Assembly: GCA_041389885.1 (NCBI GenBank)
Contig: JAWKRB010000006.1
Location: 186,001-250,000 of the forward strand
Length of the DNA: 64,000 nucleotides
Origin: JAWKRB01 sp041389885
GTDB lineage: Bacteria; Myxococcota_A; Polyangia; Polyangiales; Ga0077539
Direction: 5' to 3'
The notes below the pieces were generated by a model. The model worked only from the letters and a program-made list of their open reading frames with translations. It did not search any database and was not told where the DNA came from. Below are positions 39,266 through 48,109 of the stretch, in pieces. The translations under genes were made by a program, and so were the position numbers. Numbering within the stretch: position 1 is the stretch's first letter; each line of letters opens with the position of its first letter.

Positions 39266-39567
39266 ACGCCCGATTCTCTCTGCTGTTCGCCGTCGCGATG
39301 CTCAGCGCAGGGGCGGCCTTTGTCGTGCACCTCGCGCTGCGCAACCAGAACGTGTCGCTGGGATACACCGTCGAGCGAGAGCGCGCCCTCTCGCTGCGCC
39401 TTCGCAACCAGATCAACACGCGACGCCTCGAGCTCGCGTCGCTGCGAACCCCCGCCGCGCTCGAGCAGATCGGCCTCGCGGCAGGGATGGTCCGCTCGGA
39501 GGACGTGCCGGTGTATTTCGTGGGCGGCGCGCTGCGCCCGACGCGCGTGAGCGGGAGGCCGCGGTGA
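39262..39567 (+). CDS. ftsL: Cell division protein FtsL
   Basis: 101 residues, bitopic. One N-terminal TM (FSLLFAVAMLSAGAAFVVHLAL) and a periplasmic leucine-zipper-like helix (VERERALSLRLRNQINTRRLELASLRTP) are the FtsL layout; the family is weakly conserved and the call rests on size, topology and place between rsmH and ftsI. It bridges FtsB/FtsQ to FtsWI in the divisome. GTG start overlaps the rsmH stop; its own stop overlaps the ftsI start as GTGA. Confidence 0.85.
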   Translation: MNARFSLLFAVAMLSAGAAFVVHLALRNQNVSLGYTVERERALSLRLRNQINTRRLELASLRTPAALEQIGLAAGMVRSEDVPVYFVGGALRPTRVSGRPR

Positions 39568-41657
39568 ACAACCTCGACCCCCGTCGGCAGCTCTGGATGC
39601 GCGCGCGCATGGGCGTGCTGCTCTGCGGGCTCACCCTCGGCGCGAGCCGGCTCGTGCACGCCGCGTGGCTCCTCCAGCACGGCGGCTCGGTGCAGACCCC
39701 CGACGGCGGCACCGTCAACCTCGGCCTCGAGGCGCGGAGCCAGTACTCCGACACCCTCCGTCGCCAGCCTCGCCGCGGGACCATCTACGACCGACACCAC
39801 AACCCCCTCGCGGTGAGCGTTCCGACGCACTCGCTCTACATCAACCCCGCGCGCATCGCGGAGCTCTCCGCGGCGAGGCGCGCGCGTCGCCTCGACCCCG
39901 AGCGCCTCGCGTCGCGCCTCGCGGCGGCCCTGCGGATCGACGTCGAGACCGTGCGACAGCGGGTCCAGCGAACCAGCGGGTTCGCGTGGATCAAGCGCGA
40001 CGTGACCCGCGAGGAGCGCGCCGCGGTGGAGCGCATCGCCGACGAGATGCGCCGCGAGGTCGGGCTCCGCGGGCAGGACTTTCTCGGCTTCGCCGAGGAG
40101 TCTCGCCGCTGGTACCCCCAGCGCGAGACCGTCGCCCACATCACCGGCTTCATCAACAGCGAGGGCGTCGGCGTCGAGGGCGTCGAGCGCCGCTACGACG
40201 AGCGGCTGCGCGGCCGCACCGCCCAGGGCGAAGCGGTGATCGACGCGCGGCGCCACGTGGTCTTCGCCGACGGCGTGCGCCCCGGTGACGGCCAGAGCGG
40301 CGACGACGTGGTGCTCACTATCGACTCGACGATCCAGATGATCGCCGCGCGAGAGCTCGCGCAGACCTGCCAGATGTCCGAGGCCGTCGGCGGCTCGGTG
40401 ATCGTGATGGAGCCGCGGACGGGCGAGGTGCTCGCGATGGCGAGCTATCCCACCTTCAACCCCAACGACCTCCGGGGCTCGACCGCAGACTCGCGGCGAA
40501 ACCGCGCGGTGACCGACCGCTTCGAGCCGGGCTCGACCATGAAGGTGTTCAGCGTCGGCGGCGCGCTCGACGCGGGGGTGATTCAGCCGGGCCAGCTGAT
40601 CAACTGCTACGGCGGCACGTACAACATCGGGCGGCTGACCATTCACGACTCGCACCCGGAGACGTGGCTGACGCCGATGCAGGTCCTCGCGCGCTCGAGC
40701 AACATCGGCGCGGCGCAGATCGGCGCGGCCCTCGGGAGCGACGGGCTCGAGCGGGCGTATCGACGCTTCGGCTTCGGCGACCGCACGGGGATCCAGCTCC
40801 CGGTCGAGTCTCCCGCGCGCTTCGGTCAGCGCCGCTGGTACGAGGTCGAGGTCGCGACCGTGGCCTTCGGCCAGGGGCTGGGCGTGACCGCGGTGCAGCT
40901 CGCGCAGGGGCTCAACGCCGTCGCCAACGGCGGCCGGCTCGTGAGCCCGCTGCTGGTGACCCGCGTGACCGACGCGACCGGCGCGGTGGTCGAGGAGCAC
41001 CTCCCCGAGGCCGGGCGCATCGCCATGCAGCCCGCCAACGCGAGGCTGCTCTCGGAGATGCTCACGTCCGTCACCGAAGAGGGCGGCACCGGGACCTCCG
41101 CGGCGATCCCCGGCGTGCGCGTCGCGGGCAAGACCGGCACGGCCCAGAAGGCCAACGAGACCCGGCGAGGCTACGACGACTCGCGCTGGGTGAGCTCGTT
41201 CATCGGCTTCGCGCCGGCGTCGCAGCCGCGGCTGGTGATCACCGTGATCATCGACGAGCCGCAGATGAGCCACTCGGGCGGTGAGATCGCCGCGCCGCTG
41301 TTTCGGCGGGTGATGGAGCAGTCGCTGCGGTACCTGGGCGCGCTGCCCGCGTCGGCCCGACCGGTCGTCGCCGCGCCGCGAGCGCCGCAGCCCGCGGCGC
41401 GCCCCGCGACGGCCCCCGCGCCCCGCGGACCGGCGAGCCCCGGAGGCGTGCCCGACCTCACCGGGATGACCGTGCGCGAGGCCATGCGCGCGCTGAACCC
41501 CCACGGCATCGAGGCCGCGGTAGAGGGCAGCGGCGTGGTCGTCTCTCAGGATCCTCCGGCGGGGAGCGCGATTCGACCGGGGCAGGCGGTGCGGATTCGG
41601 CTCGAACCCGCCGGGGGCTGGGCGCCCGCCGCGCCCCCCAGCGAGCCCGCGCGATGA
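39564..41657 (+). CDS. ftsI: Penicillin-binding protein 3 / FtsI with C-terminal PASTA domain
   Basis: 697 residues. A septal peptidoglycan transpeptidase: N-terminal TM, dimerisation region with RGTIYDRHHNPLAVSV, transpeptidase domain with SxxK in FEPGSTMKVFSVGGAL, SxN as SSN, and KTGTAQK. A single PASTA domain follows a Pro/Ala linker (VPDLTGMTVREAMRAL...PGQAVRIRLEP), which binds uncrosslinked glycan or muropeptide. PASTA on FtsI is seen in some deltaproteobacteria-type lineages and Gram-positives. Coupled by GTGA to ftsL and ATGA to murE. Confidence 0.95.
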   Translation: MNNLDPRRQLWMRARMGVLLCGLTLGASRLVHAAWLLQHGGSVQTPDGGTVNLGLEARSQYSDTLRRQPRRGTIYDRHHNPLAVSVPTHSLYINPARIAELSAARRARRLDPERLASRLAAALRIDVETVRQRVQRTSGFAWIKRDVTREERAAVERIADEMRREVGLRGQDFLGFAEESRRWYPQRETVAHITGFINSEGVGVEGVERRYDERLRGRTAQGEAVIDARRHVVFADGVRPGDGQSGDDVVLTIDSTIQMIAARELAQTCQMSEAVGGSVIVMEPRTGEVLAMASYPTFNPNDLRGSTADSRRNRAVTDRFEPGSTMKVFSVGGALDAGVIQPGQLINCYGGTYNIGRLTIHDSHPETWLTPMQVLARSSNIGAAQIGAALGSDGLERAYRRFGFGDRTGIQLPVESPARFGQRRWYEVEVATVAFGQGLGVTAVQLAQGLNAVANGGRLVSPLLVTRVTDATGAVVEEHLPEAGRIAMQPANARLLSEMLTSVTEEGGTGTSAAIPGVRVAGKTGTAQKANETRRGYDDSRWVSSFIGFAPASQPRLVITVIIDEPQMSHSGGEIAAPLFRRVMEQSLRYLGALPASARPVVAAPRAPQPAARPATAPAPRGPASPGGVPDLTGMTVREAMRALNPHGIEAAVEGSGVVVSQDPPAGSAIRPGQAVRIRLEPAGGWAPAAPPSEPAR

Positions 41658-43195
41658 GCCCCGCGACGCCGCGACCCCGCGGCGCGACCCTCGCGGAGCT
41701 CGCGCGAGAGCTCCAGGGCGCGCGCGTGCTCGGTGACCCCACGACGCGCGTCGAAGACCTCCGTCACGACTCCCGCGAGGTGAGGCCGGGCGACCTCTTC
41801 GCGGCGCGTCGCGGACAGCGCGACGACGGCGCCCGCTTCGCGCACGACGCCCTGACGCGCGGGGCCGTCGCGGTGCTCGCCGACCGCGCGCTCGACGTGA
41901 GCGCGCCGGTGCTCGTGGTGCGCGATGTCGAGCGGGCGATGGCCTTCGCGGCGAGCCACGTGTGGGGGCACCCGTCGTGGACCGTCGACGTGATCGGCGT
42001 CACCGGCACGAACGGAAAGACCACCGCGTCGTGGCTCATCGAGCACGCGCTCGCGGCCACCGGCGCCCGGCCCGGGCTCCTCGGGACCGTCTCGCACCGC
42101 TTCGGCGACGCGAGCTGGCCGGCGCTGCACACCACCCCCGAGGCCGACGACCTCGCGCGGCGCTTCGGGGCGATGCGCGACCTCGGCGCCACCCACGCGG
42201 TGATGGAGGTCAGCTCGCACGCCCTGGCGCTGGGCCGCGTCGCCGCCGTGCGCTTTCGCGTCGCGGCCCTCACCAACATCACCCAGGACCACCTCGACTT
42301 TCACGGCACCTTCGAGCGCTACGTCGCCGCCAAGGCGAGCCTCGTCACCGAGCTCGGCCCCGGCGCGAGCGTGCTCAACCTCGACGACGAGAGCGGCCGC
42401 GCCATCGCCGCGCGCGTGCGCGACCCGATCACCTACAGCGCGCGCGGAGCCCCCGCGACGCTGAGGGTGCTCCGCGGCGGGGCGCACGCCGAGGGCATCG
42501 ACGCCGAGGTCGCCACGCCCGAGGGCGCGGTGAGCCTGCGCTCGGGGCTGCGAGGCGCGCACAACGTCGAGAACCTCCTCGCCTCGATGGCGGTGCTGGG
42601 CGCCCTCGAGGTGCCCTACGCCCGCGCGGCGGAGGCGCTGGCCGACGCGAAGGGCGCGCCGGGCCGCCTGGAGCGCGTCGTCGGCGCATCGGGGGATCCG
42701 CCCTTCGACGTGCTCGTCGACTACGCGCACACCGACGACGCGCTGGCGCGGGTGCTCCAGACGCTTCGCGCGACCACCCGGGGGAGGGTGATCTGCGTCT
42801 TCGGCTGCGGCGGCGACCGCGACCGGGCGAAGCGCCCGCGCATGGGGGAGGCCGTCGCTCGAGGCGCGGACATCGCCGTGCTCACCACCGACAACCCCCG
42901 CGGCGAGGCGCCCGCCGCCATCGCCGAAGACGCCGCCGTCGGCCTGCGCAGGGCCATGCGCGAGACCTCGGGCGAGCCCGCGCGGGGGGAGTTCGCGGTG
43001 CTCCTCGATCGGGAGGAGGCGATTCGCGGCGCGATCGGCCTCGCCGCCGCGGGCGACGTGGTGCTGATCGCGGGCAAGGGTCACGAGGCGTACCAGGAAG
43101 TCAGGGGCGTGCGACGGCCCTTCGACGACCGCGCCGTCGCCGCGGTCGCCCTGGAGCTCCGACTTGCGCGCGACCCCAGAACGGGCGAGGGATAG
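41654..43195 (+). CDS. murE: UDP-MurNAc-tripeptide synthetase MurE
   Basis: 513 residues. It adds the third residue to UDP-MurNAc-L-Ala-D-Glu. Seen: the ATP loop VTGTNGKTTASWL, EVSSHALALGRV, TNITQDHLDFHGTFERY and the specificity motif DNPR in LTTDNPRGEAP, which marks meso-diaminopimelate enzymes, plus AGKGHEAYQEV. Thus DAP-type peptidoglycan is expected. ATGA overlap with ftsI; 6 bp gap to murF. Confidence 0.96.
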   Translation: MSPATPRPRGATLAELARELQGARVLGDPTTRVEDLRHDSREVRPGDLFAARRGQRDDGARFAHDALTRGAVAVLADRALDVSAPVLVVRDVERAMAFAASHVWGHPSWTVDVIGVTGTNGKTTASWLIEHALAATGARPGLLGTVSHRFGDASWPALHTTPEADDLARRFGAMRDLGATHAVMEVSSHALALGRVAAVRFRVAALTNITQDHLDFHGTFERYVAAKASLVTELGPGASVLNLDDESGRAIAARVRDPITYSARGAPATLRVLRGGAHAEGIDAEVATPEGAVSLRSGLRGAHNVENLLASMAVLGALEVPYARAAEALADAKGAPGRLERVVGASGDPPFDVLVDYAHTDDALARVLQTLRATTRGRVICVFGCGGDRDRAKRPRMGEAVARGADIAVLTTDNPRGEAPAAIAEDAAVGLRRAMRETSGEPARGEFAVLLDREEAIRGAIGLAAAGDVVLIAGKGHEAYQEVRGVRRPFDDRAVAAVALELRLARDPRTGEG

Positions 43196-43201
43196 CGCCC
43201 C

Positions 43202-44632
43202 ATGGCGACCCCGCTCCCGCGCATCGTCGCGCGCTTCACCCTCCGAGAGGTCGCGCTCGCGACCGGCGGCACGGCCCTCGGCGACCCAGAGCGCGCGATC
43301 GTCGGCGTCAGCACCGACTCTCGCGCCATCGAGGCCGGGGCGATCTTCGTCGCCCTCCGCGGCGAGCGCTTCGACGGGCACCTCCACGTCACGACCGCGG
43401 CGGCGCAGGGGGCGGCGGCGGCGCTGATCGAGCGAGACGAGGGGCTCCCGCCGGGGCTGCCCCGCGTGCTCGTGCGCGACACGACCCGCGCCCTCGCGGA
43501 CCTCGCGGCGTACCACCTGGAGCGGCGCCGCGCCCGCTCGCCCCTGCCCACGGTCGCCGTCAGCGGCGCGGTGGGAAAGACCACGACCAAAGAGCTCCTG
43601 GCCGCGGGGCTGACTGCGGTGTTCGGCGAGTGCCTCGCGCCGCGCGGGAACCTGAACAACCTGGTCGGCGCGCCGGTCACCGCCCTCACGCTCTCAGACG
43701 AGCACCGCGCCGCGGTCATCGAGTGCGGCTCGAACGCGCCAGGCGAGATCGCGCGCATCGGCGCGATGGCGCGCCCCGACGTCGCCGTGTGCATGAACGC
43801 CGACATCGCCCACACCGAGGGCGTCGGCTCGATGGAGGCCGTGGCCGACGAGGAGGGCGCCATCTTCGGATGCGCTTCGCGCGCCGTCGTGGGCAACGCC
43901 GACGACGCCCTCTCGAGGTCGCGCATGGCCCTGGCGGGCGATGGGGTCGCGCGCTGGACCTTCGGCGCGGCGCCCGGCGCCCACGCGCGCCTGACGGCCC
44001 GCGAGGTCCTCGCGGACGGTCGCGCGAGGCTGACCATCGCCCTCGACCCCGCGCTCTGCGTCGGGGGGCCCGTGCTGTCGTTGGACACCGCCCTCCTCGG
44101 CCCCGCCGTGGCGACGAACTTCGCCGCCGCGCTCGCCGCGCTCGCCGCGCTGGGGGTGGGCGCCGAGGGCCTGGCGCGGGCCGCGCGGGCGATGGGCGAG
44201 GTGCCGCCCGTGTCGGGGCGGCTGGTGCCCCGCGAGGTGCGCGGAGCGCTGGTGCTCGACGACACGTACAACGCCTCGCCGCGGGCGGTGCGCGCGGCCC
44301 TCGACGCCGCGGTCGAGGTCGCCCGCGCCCGAGGCGCGCGCCTGCTGGTGGCCCTGGGCGACATGCTGGAGCTGGGCGCGCTCTCGGAGGGCGCGCACGC
44401 CGAGGCGGTGGCCGAGGTCGCCCGCGCGAGGCCCGCCGTCTTCGTCGCGTGCGGACCCGAGTTCGGTCGGGCGGCGGCGGTCGGGGTGCCCGGCGCGGAG
44501 GTGATCCGGGTGCGCGAGAGCGACGCGGCCGGCGAGGCGCTGCGGGTGAGGGTCTCGCCCGGCGACGTCGTGCTGGTGAAGGGCTCGCGTGGGACGCGAA
44601 TGGAGCGCGCGATTCGCGCGCTAGAGGGCTGA
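43202..44632 (+). CDS. murF: UDP-MurNAc-pentapeptide synthetase MurF
   Basis: 476 residues. It adds D-Ala-D-Ala to the tripeptide precursor, the last cytoplasmic ligation. Signatures: STDSRAIEAGAIFVALRGERFDGH, P-loop SGAVGKTTTKEL, RGNLNNLVGAPVTALTL, and VLDDTYNASPRAVRAAL, then GDMLELG. Immediately after murE and 7 bp before mraY. Confidence 0.96.
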   Translation: MATPLPRIVARFTLREVALATGGTALGDPERAIVGVSTDSRAIEAGAIFVALRGERFDGHLHVTTAAAQGAAAALIERDEGLPPGLPRVLVRDTTRALADLAAYHLERRRARSPLPTVAVSGAVGKTTTKELLAAGLTAVFGECLAPRGNLNNLVGAPVTALTLSDEHRAAVIECGSNAPGEIARIGAMARPDVAVCMNADIAHTEGVGSMEAVADEEGAIFGCASRAVVGNADDALSRSRMALAGDGVARWTFGAAPGAHARLTAREVLADGRARLTIALDPALCVGGPVLSLDTALLGPAVATNFAAALAALAALGVGAEGLARAARAMGEVPPVSGRLVPREVRGALVLDDTYNASPRAVRAALDAAVEVARARGARLLVALGDMLELGALSEGAHAEAVAEVARARPAVFVACGPEFGRAAAVGVPGAEVIRVRESDAAGEALRVRVSPGDVVLVKGSRGTRMERAIRALEG

Positions 44633-44639
44633 GGGTCCG

Positions 44640-45791
44640 TTGCTGTACCTGCTTCTCTACCCGATGCGCACCGCGTCGGACTCGCTGTCGTGGCTCAACG
44701 TGCTGCGGTACATCCCGTTCCGCGTGATCATGGCCACGCTGACCGCGATGGTGCTCTCCTTCGTGCTCGGCCCCTGGTTCATCAAGCGCCTGCAGGAGAA
44801 GCAGATCGGTCAGGTCGTGCGCGGCGACGGCCCCGAGTCCCACCTCTCCAAGCGCGGCACGCCGACCATGGGGGGGTCGCTGATCCTCTTCACGCTCACC
44901 CTCTCGACGGTGCTCTGGACCGACGCGACCAACACCTTCGTGTGGCTGACCCTGCTGGTCACGATGGGCTACGGCTTCATCGGCTTTCTCGACGACTTCT
45001 TGAAGCTCAAGCGCAAGAATTCGGGCGGCCTCGCGGGGCGCTACAAGCTCATCGGGCAGTTCGCCATCGCGGCCCTGGTGGTGGGCCTGTTGTTCTTCGG
45101 CGGCCCGCGCTTTCTCCCCGCCGACTGGATCGCCGTGCGGCACCAGCTCGCCCTGCCCTTCGGCGCGTTCTCGAAGCACCACCTCGTGCTCGGCCCGTGG
45201 GTGTACTGGGCGCTCGGGATGGTGGTCGTCGCCGGCACCTCGAACGCCGTCAACCTCACCGACGGGCTCGACGGCCTGGCCATCGGCCCGGTGATCATCA
45301 ACGCGGGCACCTACCTCATCTTCGCCTACGTGACCGGCGTGACCTTCGCGGGCTTCTCGATCGCGCGGTACCTCGACCTGCCGCAGCTCCAGTCGACCGG
45401 CGAGCTCGCGGTGCTGTGCGGGGCCATGATCGGCAGCGGCATCGGGTTCCTCTGGTACAACACGTACCCCGCGACGGTGTTCATGGGCGACGTGGGCGCC
45501 CTCGCGCTGGGCGGCGCGCTGGGGATGCTCGCGCTCATCACGAAGAACGAGCTGCTCTCGGTGCTCCTCGGGGGGATCTTCGTCGTCGAGACCGTGTCGG
45601 TGATGATCCAGCGCGGGTACTTCGCGTACACCAAGCGCGTGACCGGCACCGGCAAGCGGATCTTCTTGATGGCGCCGATTCACCACCACTTCGAGAAGAA
45701 GGGCTGGGCCGAGCCGAAGGTCATCGTTCGCTTCTGGATCATCTCCATCATGCTTGCGCTGATTTCGCTTTCCTCGCTGAAGCTACGCTAA
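44640..45791 (+). CDS. mraY: Phospho-N-acetylmuramoyl-pentapeptide transferase MraY
   Basis: 383 residues with about ten TM segments. It makes lipid I by moving phospho-MurNAc-pentapeptide to undecaprenyl phosphate. Seen: KRGTPTMGGSLIL, DDFLKLKRKNSGGLAGRYKLIGQF, NAVNLTDGLDGLA, GDVGALALGGALG, and the HHH motif APIHHHFEKKGW. The start appears to be TTG at 44640, with GAGGG a few bases upstream; the next in-frame ATG would remove conserved residues. In most clusters murD follows, but here ftsW comes next. Confidence 0.96.
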   Translation: MLYLLLYPMRTASDSLSWLNVLRYIPFRVIMATLTAMVLSFVLGPWFIKRLQEKQIGQVVRGDGPESHLSKRGTPTMGGSLILFTLTLSTVLWTDATNTFVWLTLLVTMGYGFIGFLDDFLKLKRKNSGGLAGRYKLIGQFAIAALVVGLLFFGGPRFLPADWIAVRHQLALPFGAFSKHHLVLGPWVYWALGMVVVAGTSNAVNLTDGLDGLAIGPVIINAGTYLIFAYVTGVTFAGFSIARYLDLPQLQSTGELAVLCGAMIGSGIGFLWYNTYPATVFMGDVGALALGGALGMLALITKNELLSVLLGGIFVVETVSVMIQRGYFAYTKRVTGTGKRIFLMAPIHHHFEKKGWAEPKVIVRFWIISIMLALISLSSLKLR

Positions 45792-45822
45792 GGGAGCTGT
45801 CACCAACCGGAGGCCCGAATCG

Positions 45823-47001
45823 GTGTCAGCAAGCATGATCAACGTGCGGCGCGCCTCGCTCTGTCCCCCCGAGCGCGGGGCCGACCTCCCGCCCCCGCAG
45901 GACGTCACCGGCGGCGCCGACGCGCCCCTCATCGCCGTCACCCTGCTGCTCACGGTGTTCGGCGTGGTGATGGTGTACTCGGCGAGCGCGGTGTTCGCCG
46001 CGCGCGTCCACCACGACGCGCAGTTCTTCCTCGTGCGCCAGGGGCTCTACGCGCTCGTCGGCGCCGCGGCGATGGCCTTCGTCGCCAGCCTCGATCACCG
46101 GCGCCTGCGCGCGCTGAGCTACCCCGTGCTCCTCGGCACCTTCGGGCTCATGGCCGCGGTGCCCTTCCTCGGCCACCGGGTGAACGGCGCGGTGCGATGG
46201 ATCCGCCTGGGCCCGGTCAACCTCCAGCCCTCAGAGCTCGCGAAGATCGCGCTCGTGGCGTGGCTCGCCCACTCGCTCAGCAAGAAGCAGGAGAAGATCC
46301 GAACCTTCTCGGTGGGCTTCTTGCCGCACCTGCTCGTGGCGATGCTGCTCATGGGGCTCTGCCTCCAGCAGCGCGACATGGGCAGCGCCGTGGTGCTCCT
46401 CGCGCTGACCTTCACCCTGCTCTTCGTCGCGGGCGCCCGCCTGGGGTACATCATGCTCGCGGGCCTGCTCGCCGCGCCGGCGGCGGTCTGGCTGGTGAAG
46501 GGGACGAACTACCGGCACCAGCGCTGGCTCGCCTTCACCAACCCCTTCGACCCGCAGTACCGCCGGGGGATCTCGTACCAGCTCGTGGAGTCTCTGCTGG
46601 GATTCGGCGCCGGCGGCACCACCGGGGTCGGGCTGGGCGACTCGCGGCAGAAGCTGTTCTATCTCCCCGAGGCCCACACGGATTTCATCTCCGCCATCAT
46701 CGGCGAGGAGCTCGGGTTCGTCGGCGTCGCGGCCCTCATCGCGGCGTACGGCGTGATGGTCTGGCGAGGCGTGGTCATCGCCTCGCGCTCGCGCGACGAC
46801 CACGGGACCTACCTCGCCTTCGGGATGACCACGCTCCTCGCGATTCAGGCGCTGATCAACCTCGGCGTGGCCATGGGCCAGCTCCCCACCAAGGGGCTCA
46901 CGCTGCCCTTCATCTCGTACGGGGGCAGCTCGCTGATCGTCGACCTCGTCGCCGTGGGCGTGCTGCTCTCGGTGTCGCGGAGCGCCGCGGCGAGCCGGTA
47001 G
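45823..47001 (+). CDS. ftsW: Septal peptidoglycan polymerase FtsW
   Basis: 392 residues, SEDS-family lipid II polymerase that works with FtsI. Seen: ten or so TM spans, VNGAVRWIRLGPVNLQPSELAKIALV, QRDMGSAVVLLAL, YQLVESLLGFGAGGTTGVGLGDSRQKLFYLPEAHTDFI and FISYGGSSLI. An N-terminal tail of ~30 residues is poorly conserved; GTG 45823 has a good GGAGG, ATG 45835 is an alternative. Follows mraY by 31 bp; murD missing in between. Confidence 0.95.
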   Translation: MSASMINVRRASLCPPERGADLPPPQDVTGGADAPLIAVTLLLTVFGVVMVYSASAVFAARVHHDAQFFLVRQGLYALVGAAAMAFVASLDHRRLRALSYPVLLGTFGLMAAVPFLGHRVNGAVRWIRLGPVNLQPSELAKIALVAWLAHSLSKKQEKIRTFSVGFLPHLLVAMLLMGLCLQQRDMGSAVVLLALTFTLLFVAGARLGYIMLAGLLAAPAAVWLVKGTNYRHQRWLAFTNPFDPQYRRGISYQLVESLLGFGAGGTTGVGLGDSRQKLFYLPEAHTDFISAIIGEELGFVGVAALIAAYGVMVWRGVVIASRSRDDHGTYLAFGMTTLLAIQALINLGVAMGQLPTKGLTLPFISYGGSSLIVDLVAVGVLLSVSRSAAASR

Positions 47002-47008
47002 ACCGACG

Positions 47009-48109
47009 GTGGCCGCGCCCTTCAAGCTGATGATCGCCGGGGGAGGAACCGGCGGCCACGTCTTTCCTGGCGTCGCCGTGGCCGACGCCCTCGCGCGCCG
47101 CGTGCGAGACCTCGACGTGCTCTGGGTGGGCACGAGCCGCGGGATCGAGAACAAGATCCTGCCGACGACCCCGTGGCGCTTCGAGGCCATGGAGCTCTCG
47201 GGGCTCAACGGCGTGCGCGGGCGCGCGCTGCGCGACGCCGTCGGCAAGCTCCCCCGCGCGGGCTGGCGGGCCGTCGAGCTCGTGCGCCGCGAGCGACCCC
47301 ACGCGGCGCTCGGCGTGGGCGGCTACGCCGGCGGCCCCCTCATCGCCGTCGCCGCCGCGCTGGGCGTGCCCACGGCGGTGCTCGAGCCCAACGCCATCCC
47401 CGGGCTGACCAACCGTCTCCTCGCGCCCTTCGTGCGGCGCGCCTTCGTCACCCATGAGGTGACCCTGCAGTCGTTCCCCGCGGGGGTGGCGACGGTGACG
47501 GGCTCGCCGGTGCGCCGTGGCTTCTTGCGCCGCATGGGCAGCCCGGTGCCCCACGACGACCCGCCGACGGTGCTGGTGATCGGCGGGAGCCAGGGCGCGC
47601 GCGCGATCAACGAGGTCGTGCCCGAGGCGGTGGCCTCCCTCACGCGGGGCGGGCTGCGCGTGCGGCTGACCCACCAGACCGGCGGCGCCACCCGCGACGC
47701 CGTGGCCGCGCGCTACGCCGAGCTGGGCGTCGAGGCCGAGGTCGTAGGCTTCATCGACGACGTGGCCGCCGTGATGGAGCGCGCCTCGCTGGTGGTGTGC
47801 CGCGCGGGCGCGATGACCCTCGCGGAGATCGGCGTGCTCGGGCGCCCCGCGATCTACGTGCCGCTGCCCACCGCGGCCGACGATCACCAGCGCCGCAACG
47901 CCGAGGCGATGACCGAGCGCGGCGCCGCGCGGTGGATCGCCCAGTCTGAGCTCAGCGCCGAGGGCCTCGCCCGCGAGATGCGGGCGCTGCTCACCGATCA
48001 CAACCTCTTGCGAGACATGGGGATCAAGGCGTGGGAGACCGCGCACCCCGACGCCGCGGGCACCATCGCCGACGCGCTGCTCGACCTCGCCCGCTGGCCG
48101 CGGTCATGA
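47009..48109 (+). CDS. murG: UDP-GlcNAc transferase MurG (lipid II synthase)
   Basis: 366 residues, GT28 family. It adds GlcNAc to lipid I on the inner membrane. Seen: IAGGGTGGHVFPGVAVADAL at the start, GVGGYAGGPLIAVAAALGVPTAVLEPNAIPGLTNRLL, the second-half GGSQGARAIN, and CRAGAMTLAEIGVLGRPAIYVPLPTAADDHQRRNAEAM. GTG start 7 bp after ftsW. Last gene of the cluster: its 3' end overlaps the convergent fucose synthase gene by 6 bp, so murC, ftsQ, ftsA and ftsZ must lie elsewhere. Confidence 0.96.
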   Translation: MAAPFKLMIAGGGTGGHVFPGVAVADALARRVRDLDVLWVGTSRGIENKILPTTPWRFEAMELSGLNGVRGRALRDAVGKLPRAGWRAVELVRRERPHAALGVGGYAGGPLIAVAAALGVPTAVLEPNAIPGLTNRLLAPFVRRAFVTHEVTLQSFPAGVATVTGSPVRRGFLRRMGSPVPHDDPPTVLVIGGSQGARAINEVVPEAVASLTRGGLRVRLTHQTGGATRDAVAARYAELGVEAEVVGFIDDVAAVMERASLVVCRAGAMTLAEIGVLGRPAIYVPLPTAADDHQRRNAEAMTERGAARWIAQSELSAEGLAREMRALLTDHNLLRDMGIKAWETAHPDAAGTIADALLDLARWPRS

